64,000 nucleotides of DNA from an uncultured Alphaproteobacteria bacterium (GCA_934271715.1 CAKQRZ010000010.1:19883-83882); one strand, 5' to 3'; positions 24,928 to 34,169 are shown, numbered from the stretch's first letter. Program-made: numbers and translations. Notes: generated by a model not told the origin, from the sequence alone.

Positions 24928-25755
24928 ATGAACAGTTTAGTTAAGCACATATCTCGCATCCGCGATGAATTTGACACCGTAATCTGCGGTGTTAACGGTG
25001 TTATAACGGACGGTCAGAATATTTTCGGCGAAAGCACGGATGCTTTAATTAAGCTTTATCAAAGCGGCAAAAAAATAGCCCTCGCCTCTAACAGCGGACT
25101 GCGCGTGCAGGAGCTTTTTACGGCTCTTAAGCACAGCGGCGTGCCGATGAATATTTTTTATGCTTTGATTACCGCCGGAGAAATTGCTCATTTTTATCTG
25201 AAAAATCAAAAGAATATCGGAACTACATATTATTCTTTGCTCTCGCAGGGCAGCCACACGCTGAGCGGGCTTCCGTATGAAAAAGTAGACAGCGTGGTTA
25301 TGGCGGATTTTTTGATTGCCGAACAATCTATAAAGCATGCCGATATTAAAGAATTTATGCCGGTTTTGGAACAGGCGGTAAATTTGAATCTGCCGCTTTT
25401 GTGCGTCGGAAATGATACTTCCGTACAAACCGCAGGCGGCGTCAAGCCGGCAGCCGGAGCAGCGGCTGAGCAATATGCTTTAATGGGCGGAAAAATCATT
25501 TCATTCGGCAAGCCGGACTTGCGCATTGCGCTGTATTTGACCGAAAGCCTGCCGGATTTTGATGTTTCGCGCTGCTTGTTTATCGGCGACAATATGGCTA
25601 CCGATATGCGGCTGAGCAATAATTTCGGCGCTAAAAGCCTGCTAATTGCCTCCGGCGTTAACCAGCTAAAGGGCGACTTGGTTAAACAAGCCGATGAGCT
25701 TTCTACCGGTTTCGGGCTTAATGTTGACTATTGCATGGAGAAACTGCAATGGTAA
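24928..25755 (+). CDS. HAD-IIA family protein lacking the nucleophile aspartate
   Basis: The 275 residues align with the NagD-like HAD subfamily IIA, including the alphaproteobacterial 'hypothetical 4' type. In active members motif I is DxDG or DxWG; here it reads VICGVNGVITDG, so the nucleophile Asp is Gly and the second Asp is Asn. Motif II (ALASNSG), motif III (SFGKPDLRIAL, Lys) and motif IV (FIGDNMATDMRLSNNFGA) are kept. Phosphatase activity is therefore doubtful, while the fold and ligand binding may remain. The stop overlaps the start of the next gene (ATGGTAA), implying coupling. Confidence 0.85.
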   Translation: MNSLVKHISRIRDEFDTVICGVNGVITDGQNIFGESTDALIKLYQSGKKIALASNSGLRVQELFTALKHSGVPMNIFYALITAGEIAHFYLKNQKNIGTTYYSLLSQGSHTLSGLPYEKVDSVVMADFLIAEQSIKHADIKEFMPVLEQAVNLNLPLLCVGNDTSVQTAGGVKPAAGAAAEQYALMGGKIISFGKPDLRIALYLTESLPDFDVSRCLFIGDNMATDMRLSNNFGAKSLLIASGVNQLKGDLVKQADELSTGFGLNVDYCMEKLQW

Positions 25756-26282
25756 TGACGGTATGGAAACGCTTATTTTGGCTGATGATTTGCATTTTTC
25801 TGATTTTTTATGTTTCAAAATGTCAGGTTACCGAAACAGTCTGGGAGCGGGCAAATTTAGAAATTATCGCCAAGCAGCAAAACTACAAAGCTGAAATTAC
25901 CGCGGCGGAGCTGGATGATTTTATCCGCTTGTGGCCGCAATATAAGCAGCTGAAGCTAAACAGCGGCTTAGTGGTGTCGTATCAGGTGGAAAAGCCGTCT
26001 GATTTGCTGGATTGGAAAAGCAAGGTTTGGTTTGTATATCACCGCTGGGACGCCGACCGTTTCTTTTATGTACAGCAGCGGATTGCCGCTCTGCTCTATA
26101 CGCTCAGCACCCGGCGCAACGCCGAAGCTTTGCTGCGGCAGCTGAGAGAACGTAAAAAATCATCTATTGTCAAGCAGATGATAGAAGTGCAGGAACAGCG
26201 CCGCAAATCCGGCGACGGATATCAAAGCGAATTGGATTTAATCGCCGCCCGCGAAAGCGTTTTGAAAGAATTATTTAAGTGA
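25749..26282 (+). CDS. Membrane-anchored protein of unknown function
   Basis: The 177 residues begin with a single membrane anchor (LFWLMICIFLIFYV, about residues 8-22). The soluble part is charged and probably helical, with segments KAEITAAELDDFIRLWPQY and VWFVYHRWDADRFFYVQQRI, and a C-terminal coiled-coil-like stretch. I chose the ATG at 25749 because GGAG lies 8 bases before it. It overlaps the HAD gene by seven bases. No family is recognised. The position suggests a common function with the degenerate HAD protein, which is inference only. Confidence 0.75.
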   Translation: MVMTVWKRLFWLMICIFLIFYVSKCQVTETVWERANLEIIAKQQNYKAEITAAELDDFIRLWPQYKQLKLNSGLVVSYQVEKPSDLLDWKSKVWFVYHRWDADRFFYVQQRIAALLYTLSTRRNAEALLRQLRERKKSSIVKQMIEVQEQRRKSGDGYQSELDLIAARESVLKELFK

Positions 26283-26420
26283 TGTATTCGGCAAATGATG
26301 TTTTTTGTGATTTTTTTACAAAAAAACGGCTGAGTGCTTATTTTTTATTTTTCTTATTAAGAAAATTATAACTTTATCGGATAATAATAGATTTTAACAC
26401 GAAAATGAGTGAGAAAAATA

Positions 26421-27509
26421 ATGAACACTAAAACAGTTTTAAACACAATCATCAATGCCGACTGCATAGAAACTATGAATCAGTTAGAAGAAAATTCGGT
26501 AGATGTGATTTTTGCCGACCCGCCGTATAATATGCAGCTGGGCGAAGCTTTGCTGCGTCCGGATAATACGGTTGTGAACGGCGTTGATGAAGAATGGGAC
26601 AGCTTTGAAAGCTTGGCCGCTTATGATGAATATACTAAGCAATGGCTCAGCGCCGCCCGCCGTATTTTGAAAGATGACGGTAGTATTTGGGTAATCGGTT
26701 CATATCACAATATTTTCCGTGTGGGCTATATTTTGCAGAATTTAGGCTTTTGGATTTTGAATGACGTAGTTTGGAACAAAACTAATCCGATGCCGAATTT
26801 TAAAGGCACCCGTTTTACCAATGCGCACGAAACTTTAATCTGGGCGGTAAAAAATCCGAAAGCGAAATATACTTTTAACTATGAAGCCATGAAAGCGCTT
26901 AATGATGAAACGCAAATGCGCAGTATTTGGGAGATTCCGATTTGCACCGGCAAGGAGCGTCTGAAAAATGAACAGGGCGAAAAACTGCATCCGACGCAAA
27001 AGCCGGAAGCTTTGCTGTATCGGGTAATTTTGGCTTCTACCAAGCCCGGCGATGTGATTTTAGACCCGTTTTTCGGTACCGGAACTACCGGCGCCATGGC
27101 TAAAAAAATGGGGCGTAACTTTATCGGCATTGAGCGCGACAGCTCTTATGTTGCCGGAGCTCAAGCCCGCGTTGACGCTATAAATCCGCTGAGTGGAGAG
27201 GCTTTGGACTATACGGTTAAAAAGAAACTGCAGCGCGTGCCGTTCGGTGCGGTGATTGAACGCGGTATGCTGTCTCCGGGCGATGTTCTGAGCGATGCCG
27301 GAGGCAAGCATTTTGCCACTATCCGCGCAGACGGTTCAATCAAAAGCAGAAACGCTGAGGGGTCAATTCATCAGGTTGGCGCGGCCGAGCAAAACGCCGC
27401 CGCCTGCAACGGCTGGGAATATTGGTATTATAAAGACGGTAAAAAAGGACTTGTCTGCATTGACGAATTGCGCTGTCAGCTGCGGCAGGAAATGTATGGG
27501 GCAAAATAA
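26421..27509 (+). CDS. ccrM: CcrM-type adenine-N6 DNA methyltransferase (GANTC)
   Basis: Beta-class adenine methyltransferase that in alphaproteobacteria methylates GANTC and ties gene expression to the cell cycle. The 362 residues contain the catalytic FADPPYNMQL near residue 31, the target region, and the SAM motif ILDPFFGTGTTGAMAKKMGR. The C-terminal RAMA-like domain (about 260-362; PFGAVIERGMLSPGDVL, then KHFATIRADGSI) is typical of CcrM rather than of phage enzymes. I start at the ATG at 26421; a GTG four codons earlier is possible. No restriction partner is adjacent. The sequence specificity is inferred from the family. Confidence 0.93.
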   Translation: MNTKTVLNTIINADCIETMNQLEENSVDVIFADPPYNMQLGEALLRPDNTVVNGVDEEWDSFESLAAYDEYTKQWLSAARRILKDDGSIWVIGSYHNIFRVGYILQNLGFWILNDVVWNKTNPMPNFKGTRFTNAHETLIWAVKNPKAKYTFNYEAMKALNDETQMRSIWEIPICTGKERLKNEQGEKLHPTQKPEALLYRVILASTKPGDVILDPFFGTGTTGAMAKKMGRNFIGIERDSSYVAGAQARVDAINPLSGEALDYTVKKKLQRVPFGAVIERGMLSPGDVLSDAGGKHFATIRADGSIKSRNAEGSIHQVGAAEQNAAACNGWEYWYYKDGKKGLVCIDELRCQLRQEMYGAK

Positions 27510-27511
27510 AA

Positions 27512-28630
27512 TTGTATAGCAGGCATAAACCGGATTATAAAGAGTTTAGAGACCAAAAAGAAATTGAACATAGCAAAACGCTGCAGAAAAACGATTGCTA
27601 TGCAGCGATTGATTTAGGCACGAACTCCTGCCGGTTAGTCATTGCCCAGCCGACGCCGAGTTCTTTTCACGTTGTAGAAACTTTTTCGCGCATCACCCGT
27701 TTGGGCGAGGGAATTATTAACGGCAATATGCTTTCTAAGCCGGCTATCCGCCGCACGATTGCCGCCTTAAAAGTCTGCAGTGCCATTATCAATGAATATC
27801 AGCCGATTGTCAGAATGCGCTTTGTGGCTACCGCTGCCTGCCGCCGCGCCCTGAACTGCAAAGAGTTTGAAACCGCGGTTAAGCAAAATACCGGCTTAAA
27901 TATGGAAGTTATCTCCTCCAAAGAAGAAGCCCGTTTGGCGGTGGTGGGCTGCATGCCTCTTTTAAACCGTATGATAAAGCGGGCGCTGGTGTTTGATATC
28001 GGCGGCGGCTCTACGGAAATTTCTTTGGCTCGGGTTACCGAAACCGGCAAAACTTTTATAGAGGGCTTTGTTTCGCTGCCGTACGGCGTGGTGACAATTT
28101 CCGAGGCTTTTCCCGGTAAGGATATGACCACGCTGGCCTATGACACCATTGTGGAGCGTACGCAGAAAATTTTGCAGGAATTTGAAGACCGCTATCACAT
28201 CCGCGAAGCCATCCGCAACCAAGAAATCCAGATTATCGGCACTTCCGGAACCGTAACGGTTTTGGGCGCCGTGCATTTAAATTTGCCGCGCTATAACCGT
28301 GCGGCGGTTGACGGCATAGCGCTTTCCGGATCAGATGTCGCCAAAGTTATCCGCCGGATTAAAAACATGGGCTATGAGGGGCGCTGCAAGCATTCCTGCA
28401 TCGGCAAGCTGAAAGCTGATTTAACCATGGCCGGCTGTACGATTATTGAAGCTTTATGCTCGTTTTGGCCGATTAGCGAAATAACCATTGCCGACCGCGG
28501 CATCCGCGAGGGAATTTTGCTGGATATGATGCATCATCAGAAAAATAATTATTTCCACAAAGGCATTAAGCGCCATAAACTATTTAGAAAAGGACGTTAC
28601 TATGGAACAAAAAAATCTGGCAGCGATTGA
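27512..28630 (+). CDS. Ppx/GppA-family phosphatase, first of a tandem pair
   Basis: Exopolyphosphatase/guanosine pentaphosphatase family (ASKHA fold), acting on polyphosphate or pppGpp. The 372 residues include AAIDLGTNSCRLVIAQP (about 31-48), TRLGEGI, RFVATAACRRALN, ISSKEEARL and the phosphate loop VFDIGGGSTEISLARV. No ATG or GTG precedes the conserved part, so I use the TTG at 27512, only two bases after ccrM; the ribosome site is poor and this start is uncertain. The gene overlaps a second Ppx/GppA gene by 29 bases. Confidence 0.9.
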   Translation: MYSRHKPDYKEFRDQKEIEHSKTLQKNDCYAAIDLGTNSCRLVIAQPTPSSFHVVETFSRITRLGEGIINGNMLSKPAIRRTIAALKVCSAIINEYQPIVRMRFVATAACRRALNCKEFETAVKQNTGLNMEVISSKEEARLAVVGCMPLLNRMIKRALVFDIGGGSTEISLARVTETGKTFIEGFVSLPYGVVTISEAFPGKDMTTLAYDTIVERTQKILQEFEDRYHIREAIRNQEIQIIGTSGTVTVLGAVHLNLPRYNRAAVDGIALSGSDVAKVIRRIKNMGYEGRCKHSCIGKLKADLTMAGCTIIEALCSFWPISEITIADRGIREGILLDMMHHQKNNYFHKGIKRHKLFRKGRYYGTKKSGSD

Positions 28631-29543
28631 TTTAGGCACTAATTCCTGCCGCCTCCGCATTACCGACCCTAAAGGCAATTTGCTCTATCGTGAGGCCGAT
28701 ACCATAAAATTGGGCGAGGGGCTTTATGAAAGCGGTAACTTTTCGCAGGCTTCTATTCAGCGCGGTGTAGATTGTTTGGTGCATTTTGCAGAGCTGATGA
28801 AAGATTATCAGGTCGGGCATTATCGGGCGGTCGCAACCGCTTCCTGCCGCAAAGCGCAAAACAGCGCCTCTTTTATTCAAATGGTTAAAGAACTCAGCGG
28901 CATCAGCTTAGAAGTTATTTCAGCCGAAGAAGAAGCTCTGCTGAATTTAAAAGGGGCGGTGCTGAATGTTCCGCAATCGGCAGAATATATTTTGCTGTAT
29001 GACTTGGGCGGCGGCTCTACGGAAATTATTTTGGCAAAAAACGGCAAAGAGCCGAAAGAGATTTATACCTTGTCAGTACCTTGGGGAGCGCGTACCGCTT
29101 CAGAAGCTTTTGACCTTATAGAATATGACGCGGAAAGAGCTAAGAAACTGCATGATGAAATCAAAAAACATGTAGAAGAATTTTTAGTTAATTCAGAATT
29201 TTTGATGTATCTGCCAAAATGCTTTTGCGTGGCGACTTCAAGCACTCCGCTGCGTCTTTTGAGCATGATTAACAAAACCGGCAGCTATAACAAGGATTTT
29301 GCCGACGGTATGTCGGCGCCGACTGCGCAGATAGATAAGCAAATTGCCGAGACCTTGAATATGAATCTGGAACAGCTGATGGAAAGCCCGTATATCGGCG
29401 AAAACCGCGCTCCGATTTTTGTGGCGGCCTGCATAATTTTTCAGACGGTTTATCAGGTTCTGCAAATCAAAAATTTAACCGCCTCGCTGAAAGGCGCGCA
29501 GGAAGCAATTATTGAGGAGTTAATACAAAAATGGCAAAATTAA
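28602..29543 (+). CDS. Ppx/GppA-family protein, second of a tandem pair
   Basis: The 313-residue paralogue of the preceding gene contains AAIDLGTNSCRLRITDP, IKLGEGLYESG, YRAVATASCRKAQN, ISAEEEALLN and YDLGGGSTEIILAKNG. A ribosome site (AAAAGGACG) precedes the ATG, which lies inside the first gene. The two proteins share the same N-terminal and phosphate-loop motifs but diverge in the C-terminal half, where the second is shorter, so it is probably specialised rather than a recent copy. It overlaps rlmE by 13 bases, forming a coupled run ppx-ppx-rlmE. Confidence 0.9.
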   Translation: MEQKNLAAIDLGTNSCRLRITDPKGNLLYREADTIKLGEGLYESGNFSQASIQRGVDCLVHFAELMKDYQVGHYRAVATASCRKAQNSASFIQMVKELSGISLEVISAEEEALLNLKGAVLNVPQSAEYILLYDLGGGSTEIILAKNGKEPKEIYTLSVPWGARTASEAFDLIEYDAERAKKLHDEIKKHVEEFLVNSEFLMYLPKCFCVATSSTPLRLLSMINKTGSYNKDFADGMSAPTAQIDKQIAETLNMNLEQLMESPYIGENRAPIFVAACIIFQTVYQVLQIKNLTASLKGAQEAIIEELIQKWQN

Positions 29544-30220
29544 CTGCTTCGGCAAAACTCATCCGCGGTCGCAATCATCTGACCGTAAAAGTTAAAACGG
29601 CAAAATATAACAAGCCGTCGTCAAACCGTTGGCTGCAGCGTCAGCTGAACGACCCGTATGTTTCAGAATCTAAGCGTTTGGGATATCGTTCGCGCGCGGC
29701 GTTTAAGCTGATTCAGCTAGACGAAAAATATCACTTTCTCGGCAAGGGCAAAACCATTGTAGACCTTGGCTGCGCTCCGGGCGGCTGGACACAGGTCGCG
29801 GCGCAGCGCAATAAAGGCAGCGGGCAGATTGTGGGTATGGATTTGCTGCCGGCTGAGCCGATTGAGGGGGCTATTTTGCTGCAGCAGGATTTTACCGAGC
29901 CAAGCGCTGCCGATAAACTGAAAGAATTATTGCATGGCCCTGCTGATGTGGTGATGAGCGATATGGCGGCAAACACTACAGGCCATCAGCAAACCGACCA
30001 CCTGCGCACCATAGCCTTGGTGGAACTTGCTTATGAATTTGCTAAAGAGGTTTTAGCCGAGGGCGGAATTTTTATAGCCAAAGTCTTTCAGGGCGGAACC
30101 GAGGGCGAGCTTTTAACCGATATGAAAAAGAACTTTGCCAAAGTTACGCATTTTAAACCGGATGCCAGTCGTCAGGATTCGGTAGAGATGTATGTGGTGG
30201 CTCAAGGATTTAAAAAATAA
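29531..30220 (+). CDS. rlmE: 23S rRNA 2'-O-methyltransferase RlmE (FtsJ/RrmJ)
   Basis: Methylates the 2'-O of U2552 in the ribosomal A loop. The 229 residues have a basic N-terminal extension (LTVKVKTAKYNKPSSNRWLQ). The RrmJ core contains YRSRAAFKLIQLDEKYHF (catalytic Lys), the SAM motif VDLGCAPGGWTQVAAQ, VVMSDMAANTTGHQ (Asp), FIAKVFQGG (Lys) and ASRQDSVEMYVVAQGF (Glu), giving the K-D-K-E tetrad. The basic extension is usual in alphaproteobacteria, as is the position after Ppx/GppA. GAGG precedes the ATG. Confidence 0.97.
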   Translation: MAKLTASAKLIRGRNHLTVKVKTAKYNKPSSNRWLQRQLNDPYVSESKRLGYRSRAAFKLIQLDEKYHFLGKGKTIVDLGCAPGGWTQVAAQRNKGSGQIVGMDLLPAEPIEGAILLQQDFTEPSAADKLKELLHGPADVVMSDMAANTTGHQQTDHLRTIALVELAYEFAKEVLAEGGIFIAKVFQGGTEGELLTDMKKNFAKVTHFKPDASRQDSVEMYVVAQGFKK

Positions 30221-30221
30221 A

Positions 30222-30388
30222 AAACTCGTCTAGCTGGTATCTGCTAGGGATTTTTGCGCTCGTGTACCTCGTTGTACACGTCGCTTAAAAATTCCGTCAT
30301 ATCTACACACGCTATCCAAGTTTCTGAAAAGAGCGGTAACGTGCCGCCTGCTATATTGCTTCTAAATGTATTATTTCCATAAATATCA
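30222..30388 (-). repeat. Degenerate repeat related to the pilin leader
   Basis: The minus strand can be read NDIYGNNTFRSNIAGGTLPL from 30390 down, matching NDTFGNNALRTKLAGGTFPR of the pilin A leader, and then reaches a stop after HERKNP. The half nearer rlmE holds a dyad (GTGTAC...GTACAC, 30260-30280) inside GATTTTTGCGCTC...CGCTTAAAAATTC. No pilin body, CT tract or start is present, so I take it as a relic or mobile fragment. Confidence 0.55.
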
Positions 30389-30424
30389 TTGATACCGGCT
30401 GCTGAAATTCGCAGCCGGTATCAA
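30389..30424. terminator. Bidirectional terminator between rlmE and gyrA
   Basis: A perfect 14-bp stem, TTGATACCGGCTGC with GCAGCCGGTATCAA, around an 8-base loop, flanked by TTTC on the plus side and ATATTT on the minus side. It lies in the convergent gap. Confidence 0.75.
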
Positions 30425-30469
30425 TTTCAAGAAATTCGGTTAACCGATGCCGGTTATCATGGTTTCTAA

Positions 30470-33286
30470 TTATTCATCAGAATCGGTGGTTTCCGGTTCA
30501 GATACATCATTTTCTGCCGTATCGTCAGTATCGGCGACATTGTCTCCCAATACTTCGCTGCCGGTTTCTTCGTCAATTTCATCATCGGCGTCGGCATCAG
30601 CATCTAACCAAGTGACGGAAACAACTTTTTCATCTTCGCCCGTACGGAACAAAATAACGCCCTGAGTCTTGCGTCCGGCTATGCGGATGTCGTCAACCGG
30701 CATGCGGATGAGCTTGCCGCCGTCGGTTACCATCATGATTTCCTTGCCGTCTTCAATCGGGAACGAGCTTACGACTTCTTTGTTGCGCGGAGACATTTCC
30801 ATATTAGCCATACCTTGTCCGCCGCGTCCGCTTACACGATATTCATAAGAAGATGTACGCTTGCCGTAACCGGTTACAGTCACAGTTAAAATAAACTCTT
30901 CGGCTTTGCGCATTTCTTCAAATTTAGCTATATCCAGCAGTTTCATCAAACCGGTTTGATCCGGAGAAATGCAGGCGTCGCCGCCGCTTTCGGCTTCCAT
31001 ACGCTTCATGGCGCTGGAAATACGCAGATATTCGTCGCGTTCTTCTACGCTGTATGGGCAATGTTTCAGAATAGACATAGAAATCACTTCATCATCGCCC
31101 AGCAGTTTAACGCCGCGCACGCCGGTAGAGCTGCGGCCGACAAATATGCGCAAATCTTCTACGGCAAAACGGATGCACTTGCCGCTCTTGGCTGCCAGCA
31201 TAATATCATTGCTGTTGTCGCACAGAGCCACGTTTATAAGCTTGTCGCCCTCATCCAGCTTCATGGCGATTTTACCGTTAGACTGAACGTTTACAAAGTC
31301 CATAAGGCTGTTGCGGCGGATGTTGCCTTTTGCGGTTGCAAAGACAATAGACAAGTTCTCGCAGTCGGCTTCATTTTCCGGCAGCTTCATGATAGCGGTA
31401 ATAGTTTCGCCCTGCACCAGAGGCAGCAGGTTGATAAACGGTTTGCCTTTAGATGTCGGCGAACCCAAAGGCAGTTTATAAACTTTCATCTTATAAACAA
31501 TGCCTTTGTTGGAGAAGAACAGCACCGGAGTATGGGTGCTGGCCACAAACAAGCGGGTTACAAAATCTTCTTCTTTGGTTGTCATACCGGATTTACCTTT
31601 GCCGCCGCGGCGCTGAGCCTTATACGCATTCAGCGGCACGCGTTTAATATAGCCGGCTTCAGTTACGGTTACAACCATTTCTTCACGCTGAATCAGCGAT
31701 TCAATATCCTGATTATAGTCAATGTCTTCAATCTTAGTCAAACGCGGAGTTGCGTATTCGTCTTTAACGGCAACCAGCTCATCGCGCATAATGCCGTAAA
31801 GTTTTTCGCGGCTGGCTAAAATAGAAAGAAATTCTTTAATATCTTCGCCCAAAGAAACTAATTCGTCATGAATTTTATCGCGTTCCAAACCGGTCAAGCG
31901 CTGCAGTTTTAAGTCCAAAATAGCTTTGGCTTGGTCGTCTGACAGGCGGTAATAGCCGTTTTCAACTTTTCTGTCCGGCTCGTCAATCAGTTTAACCCAA
32001 TCTTCAATAGAAGCGGCAGGCCAAGCTTTACCAACCAAAGATTCTTTAGCGTCTTGCGGCGTCGGAGCGGTTTTAATCAGTTCAATAACTTCATCCAGAT
32101 TTTCTACGGCAATCGCTAAGCCGACTAAAACATGCGCGCGGTTGCGGGCTTTGTTCAGGCGGTAAATCGTGCGGCGGCGGATAACTTCTTCACGAAATTC
32201 AATAAAGGTGGAGATGATGTCTTTTAAGTTCATCATCATCGGGCGTCCGCCGTTAATTGCCAGCATGTTCATGCCGAAACTGGTCTGCAAAGCCGTAAAC
32301 TTATAAAGCTGATTTAACACCACATCGGCTTGGAAGTCGCGTTTAATCTCAATCACAATGCGCACGCCCTGACGGTCGGACTCATCGCGGATATCGGAAA
32401 TACCTTCAACTTTTTTATCTTTAACCAATTCGGCAATATGCGAAACCAAAGCGGCTTTGTTAACTTGATACGGCACTTCATGCACGATAATGGCTTCTTT
32501 ATCCTTGCGGATTTCTTCAATGGTGCATTTTGCGCGCATCATGATAGAGCCGCGGCCGGTTAAATAAGCCTGTTTAGCTCCGCCGTAGCCCAAAATCAAG
32601 CCGCCGGTCGGGAAATCCGGCCCCGGAACAATGTTAACCAATTCTTCAATGCTGATTTCCGGATTATCAATATAGGCGCAGCAGGCGTCAATCACTTCGC
32701 CCAAGTTATGCGGCGGAATGTTGGTAGCCATACCGACGGCGATACCGTTGCCGCCATTTACCAGCAAGTTAGGAAAACGCGCCGGCAGAACTGTCGGTTC
32801 CTGTAAAGATTCATCATAGTTCGGCATAAAGTCAACGGTGTCTTCGTCCAAGTTATCGGTCAGGCAGGAAGAAACTTTTGCCAGTCGGGCTTCGGTATAA
32901 CGCATAGCCGCCGCGCCGTCGCCGTCCATAGAACCGAAGTTGCCTTGTCCGTCAACCAGCGTCAGACGCATAGAAAACGGCTGAGCCATACGCACCATGG
33001 CTTCATAAATAGAGCTGTCGCCGTGCGGGTGATATTTACCCATAACATCGCCGACGATACGCGCCGATTTACGATATGGCTTGGTGCAGTCATAACCATT
33101 TTCGTACATACCGTAAATAATACGGCGGTGCACCGGTTTCATACCGTCGCGGGCATCCGGCAAAGCACGGGATACAATCACGCTCATGGCATAGTCCAAG
33201 TAGGAGCGGCGCATTTCTTCCGAAATCATGGTCGGGGCAATATTATCAGATTTTATGACATCTGTATTTTCAATTTCTTCTGTCAC
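30470..33286 (-). CDS. gyrA: DNA gyrase subunit A
   Basis: Type II topoisomerase subunit that breaks and rejoins DNA to introduce negative supercoils. I choose GTG at 33286, with AGAGG six bases before it; an extension to 33376 is open but lacks homology. The 938 residues contain SYLDYAMSVIVSRALPDARD, the QRDR loop HPHGDSSIYEAM (Ser at the position of E. coli S83, Glu at D87), catalytic Tyr in AAMRYTEARLAKV, and the GyrA box QRRGGKGKSG, which separates gyrase from ParC. The C-terminal pinwheel domain ends in a strongly acidic tail (about 40 residues, rich in Asp and Glu). It is monocistronic, with a terminator at 30389-30424. Confidence 0.98.
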   Translation of the reverse strand: MTEEIENTDVIKSDNIAPTMISEEMRRSYLDYAMSVIVSRALPDARDGMKPVHRRIIYGMYENGYDCTKPYRKSARIVGDVMGKYHPHGDSSIYEAMVRMAQPFSMRLTLVDGQGNFGSMDGDGAAAMRYTEARLAKVSSCLTDNLDEDTVDFMPNYDESLQEPTVLPARFPNLLVNGGNGIAVGMATNIPPHNLGEVIDACCAYIDNPEISIEELVNIVPGPDFPTGGLILGYGGAKQAYLTGRGSIMMRAKCTIEEIRKDKEAIIVHEVPYQVNKAALVSHIAELVKDKKVEGISDIRDESDRQGVRIVIEIKRDFQADVVLNQLYKFTALQTSFGMNMLAINGGRPMMMNLKDIISTFIEFREEVIRRRTIYRLNKARNRAHVLVGLAIAVENLDEVIELIKTAPTPQDAKESLVGKAWPAASIEDWVKLIDEPDRKVENGYYRLSDDQAKAILDLKLQRLTGLERDKIHDELVSLGEDIKEFLSILASREKLYGIMRDELVAVKDEYATPRLTKIEDIDYNQDIESLIQREEMVVTVTEAGYIKRVPLNAYKAQRRGGKGKSGMTTKEEDFVTRLFVASTHTPVLFFSNKGIVYKMKVYKLPLGSPTSKGKPFINLLPLVQGETITAIMKLPENEADCENLSIVFATAKGNIRRNSLMDFVNVQSNGKIAMKLDEGDKLINVALCDNSNDIMLAAKSGKCIRFAVEDLRIFVGRSSTGVRGVKLLGDDEVISMSILKHCPYSVEERDEYLRISSAMKRMEAESGGDACISPDQTGLMKLLDIAKFEEMRKAEEFILTVTVTGYGKRTSSYEYRVSGRGGQGMANMEMSPRNKEVVSSFPIEDGKEIMMVTDGGKLIRMPVDDIRIAGRKTQGVILFRTGEDEKVVSVTWLDADADADDEIDEETGSEVLGDNVADTDDTAENDVSEPETTDSDE

Positions 33287-33587
33287 TTTATACCTCTTTT
33301 CTTTAAACTTGTTAAACTGCTTAAACATAGCAAATTTAAGCGCTGATAAAAAGTTTTTTGTGCATTTTATACCCAATATAAAACATAGCTTTTGCGTCTG
33401 CGGGCAAAAAAACGGCCTTAAAATTGATTTAGGCGAAAAATGGTTAATAAATTCGGATGTGCTTTTAATAAAGCTCTCAGAGCTTAAAATATCCGTTATA
33501 AAGTTCTATTGAAAAGGCGGGGCGGCTAATTATCTCAATAAGCGAACTGAAACAGATTTTACAAAATTTTATAAAGGAGATAAAAAT

Positions 33588-34169
33588 ATGACATACGGAG
33601 TTCGCTATCCTACTTTAGCTTTTATTACCGGCGGTACCGGTCAGGCCAATGAGGGCATTCCGCCGCAGCCGTTTGAAACTTTTTGCTATGATTCGGCTTT
33701 GCGCGAAGCTAAAATAGAAAACTTTAATGTGGTGCCTTATACCTCTGTTTTGCCTAAAGAAGTTTACGGCAATATCGTGACAGTAGATAAAGTGGAAAAG
33801 CAATTTAAGCACGGCGCTGTGCTTGAAGTTATTATGGCCGGACACGGAGCCAGCCGCGACGAGCATAAAGCGATTGCCACCGGTGTGGGGATTTGTTGGG
33901 GCAAAGACGACAAAGGCCAGCTGATTGGCGGCTGGGCTGCCGAATATGTGGAATTTTTTGATACACATATTGATGACGATATTGCCCGCGGCCATGCTGA
34001 AATGTGGCTCAATAAGTCGCTTAACCACGAATTGGAACTGCGCGGCGTAGAAAAGCACAGCGAGTTCCAGCTCTATCATAACTATTTGAATATTACCGAA
34101 CAATTCGGCTACAGTCTGACCTGTTTGGGATTTTTGAACTTTGAAAATGCCGAACCGGCAAAAATTTAG
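33588..34169 (+). CDS. aaxB: Pyruvoyl-dependent arginine decarboxylase (AaxB/PdaD family)
   Basis: Converts arginine to agmatine and CO2, consuming a proton. The enzyme is made as a proenzyme and self-cleaves to form the pyruvoyl cofactor; the cleavage site is the Thr-Ser in VVPYTSVLPK (residues about 50-51). The 193 residues match bacterial PvlArgDC, with GGTGQANEGIPPQPFETFCY, AGHGASRDEHKAIATGVGIC and the C-terminal HSEFQLYHNYLNITEQFGYS. Chlamydial AaxB is the characterised relative, and the antiporter gene follows after 67 bases, as in the chlamydial acid-resistance locus. AAGGAG precedes the ATG. No lysine- or PLP-type decarboxylase is nearby. Confidence 0.9.
   Translation: MTYGVRYPTLAFITGGTGQANEGIPPQPFETFCYDSALREAKIENFNVVPYTSVLPKEVYGNIVTVDKVEKQFKHGAVLEVIMAGHGASRDEHKAIATGVGICWGKDDKGQLIGGWAAEYVEFFDTHIDDDIARGHAEMWLNKSLNHELELRGVEKHSEFQLYHNYLNITEQFGYSLTCLGFLNFENAEPAKI

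Noticed and set aside
26283..26420. GANTC sites in the ccrM promoter
   Set aside because: No GANTC was found in this gap, so I cannot claim methylation feedback on ccrM from this sequence.
30956..31819. 287-codon open frame opposite gyrA
   Set aside because: Antisense of a highly conserved gene with third-position-biased composition; no independent coding signal.
33287..33376. 30-residue N-terminal extension of GyrA
   Set aside because: It lies before the conserved region with no ribosome site; GTG at 33286 with AGAGG fits better.
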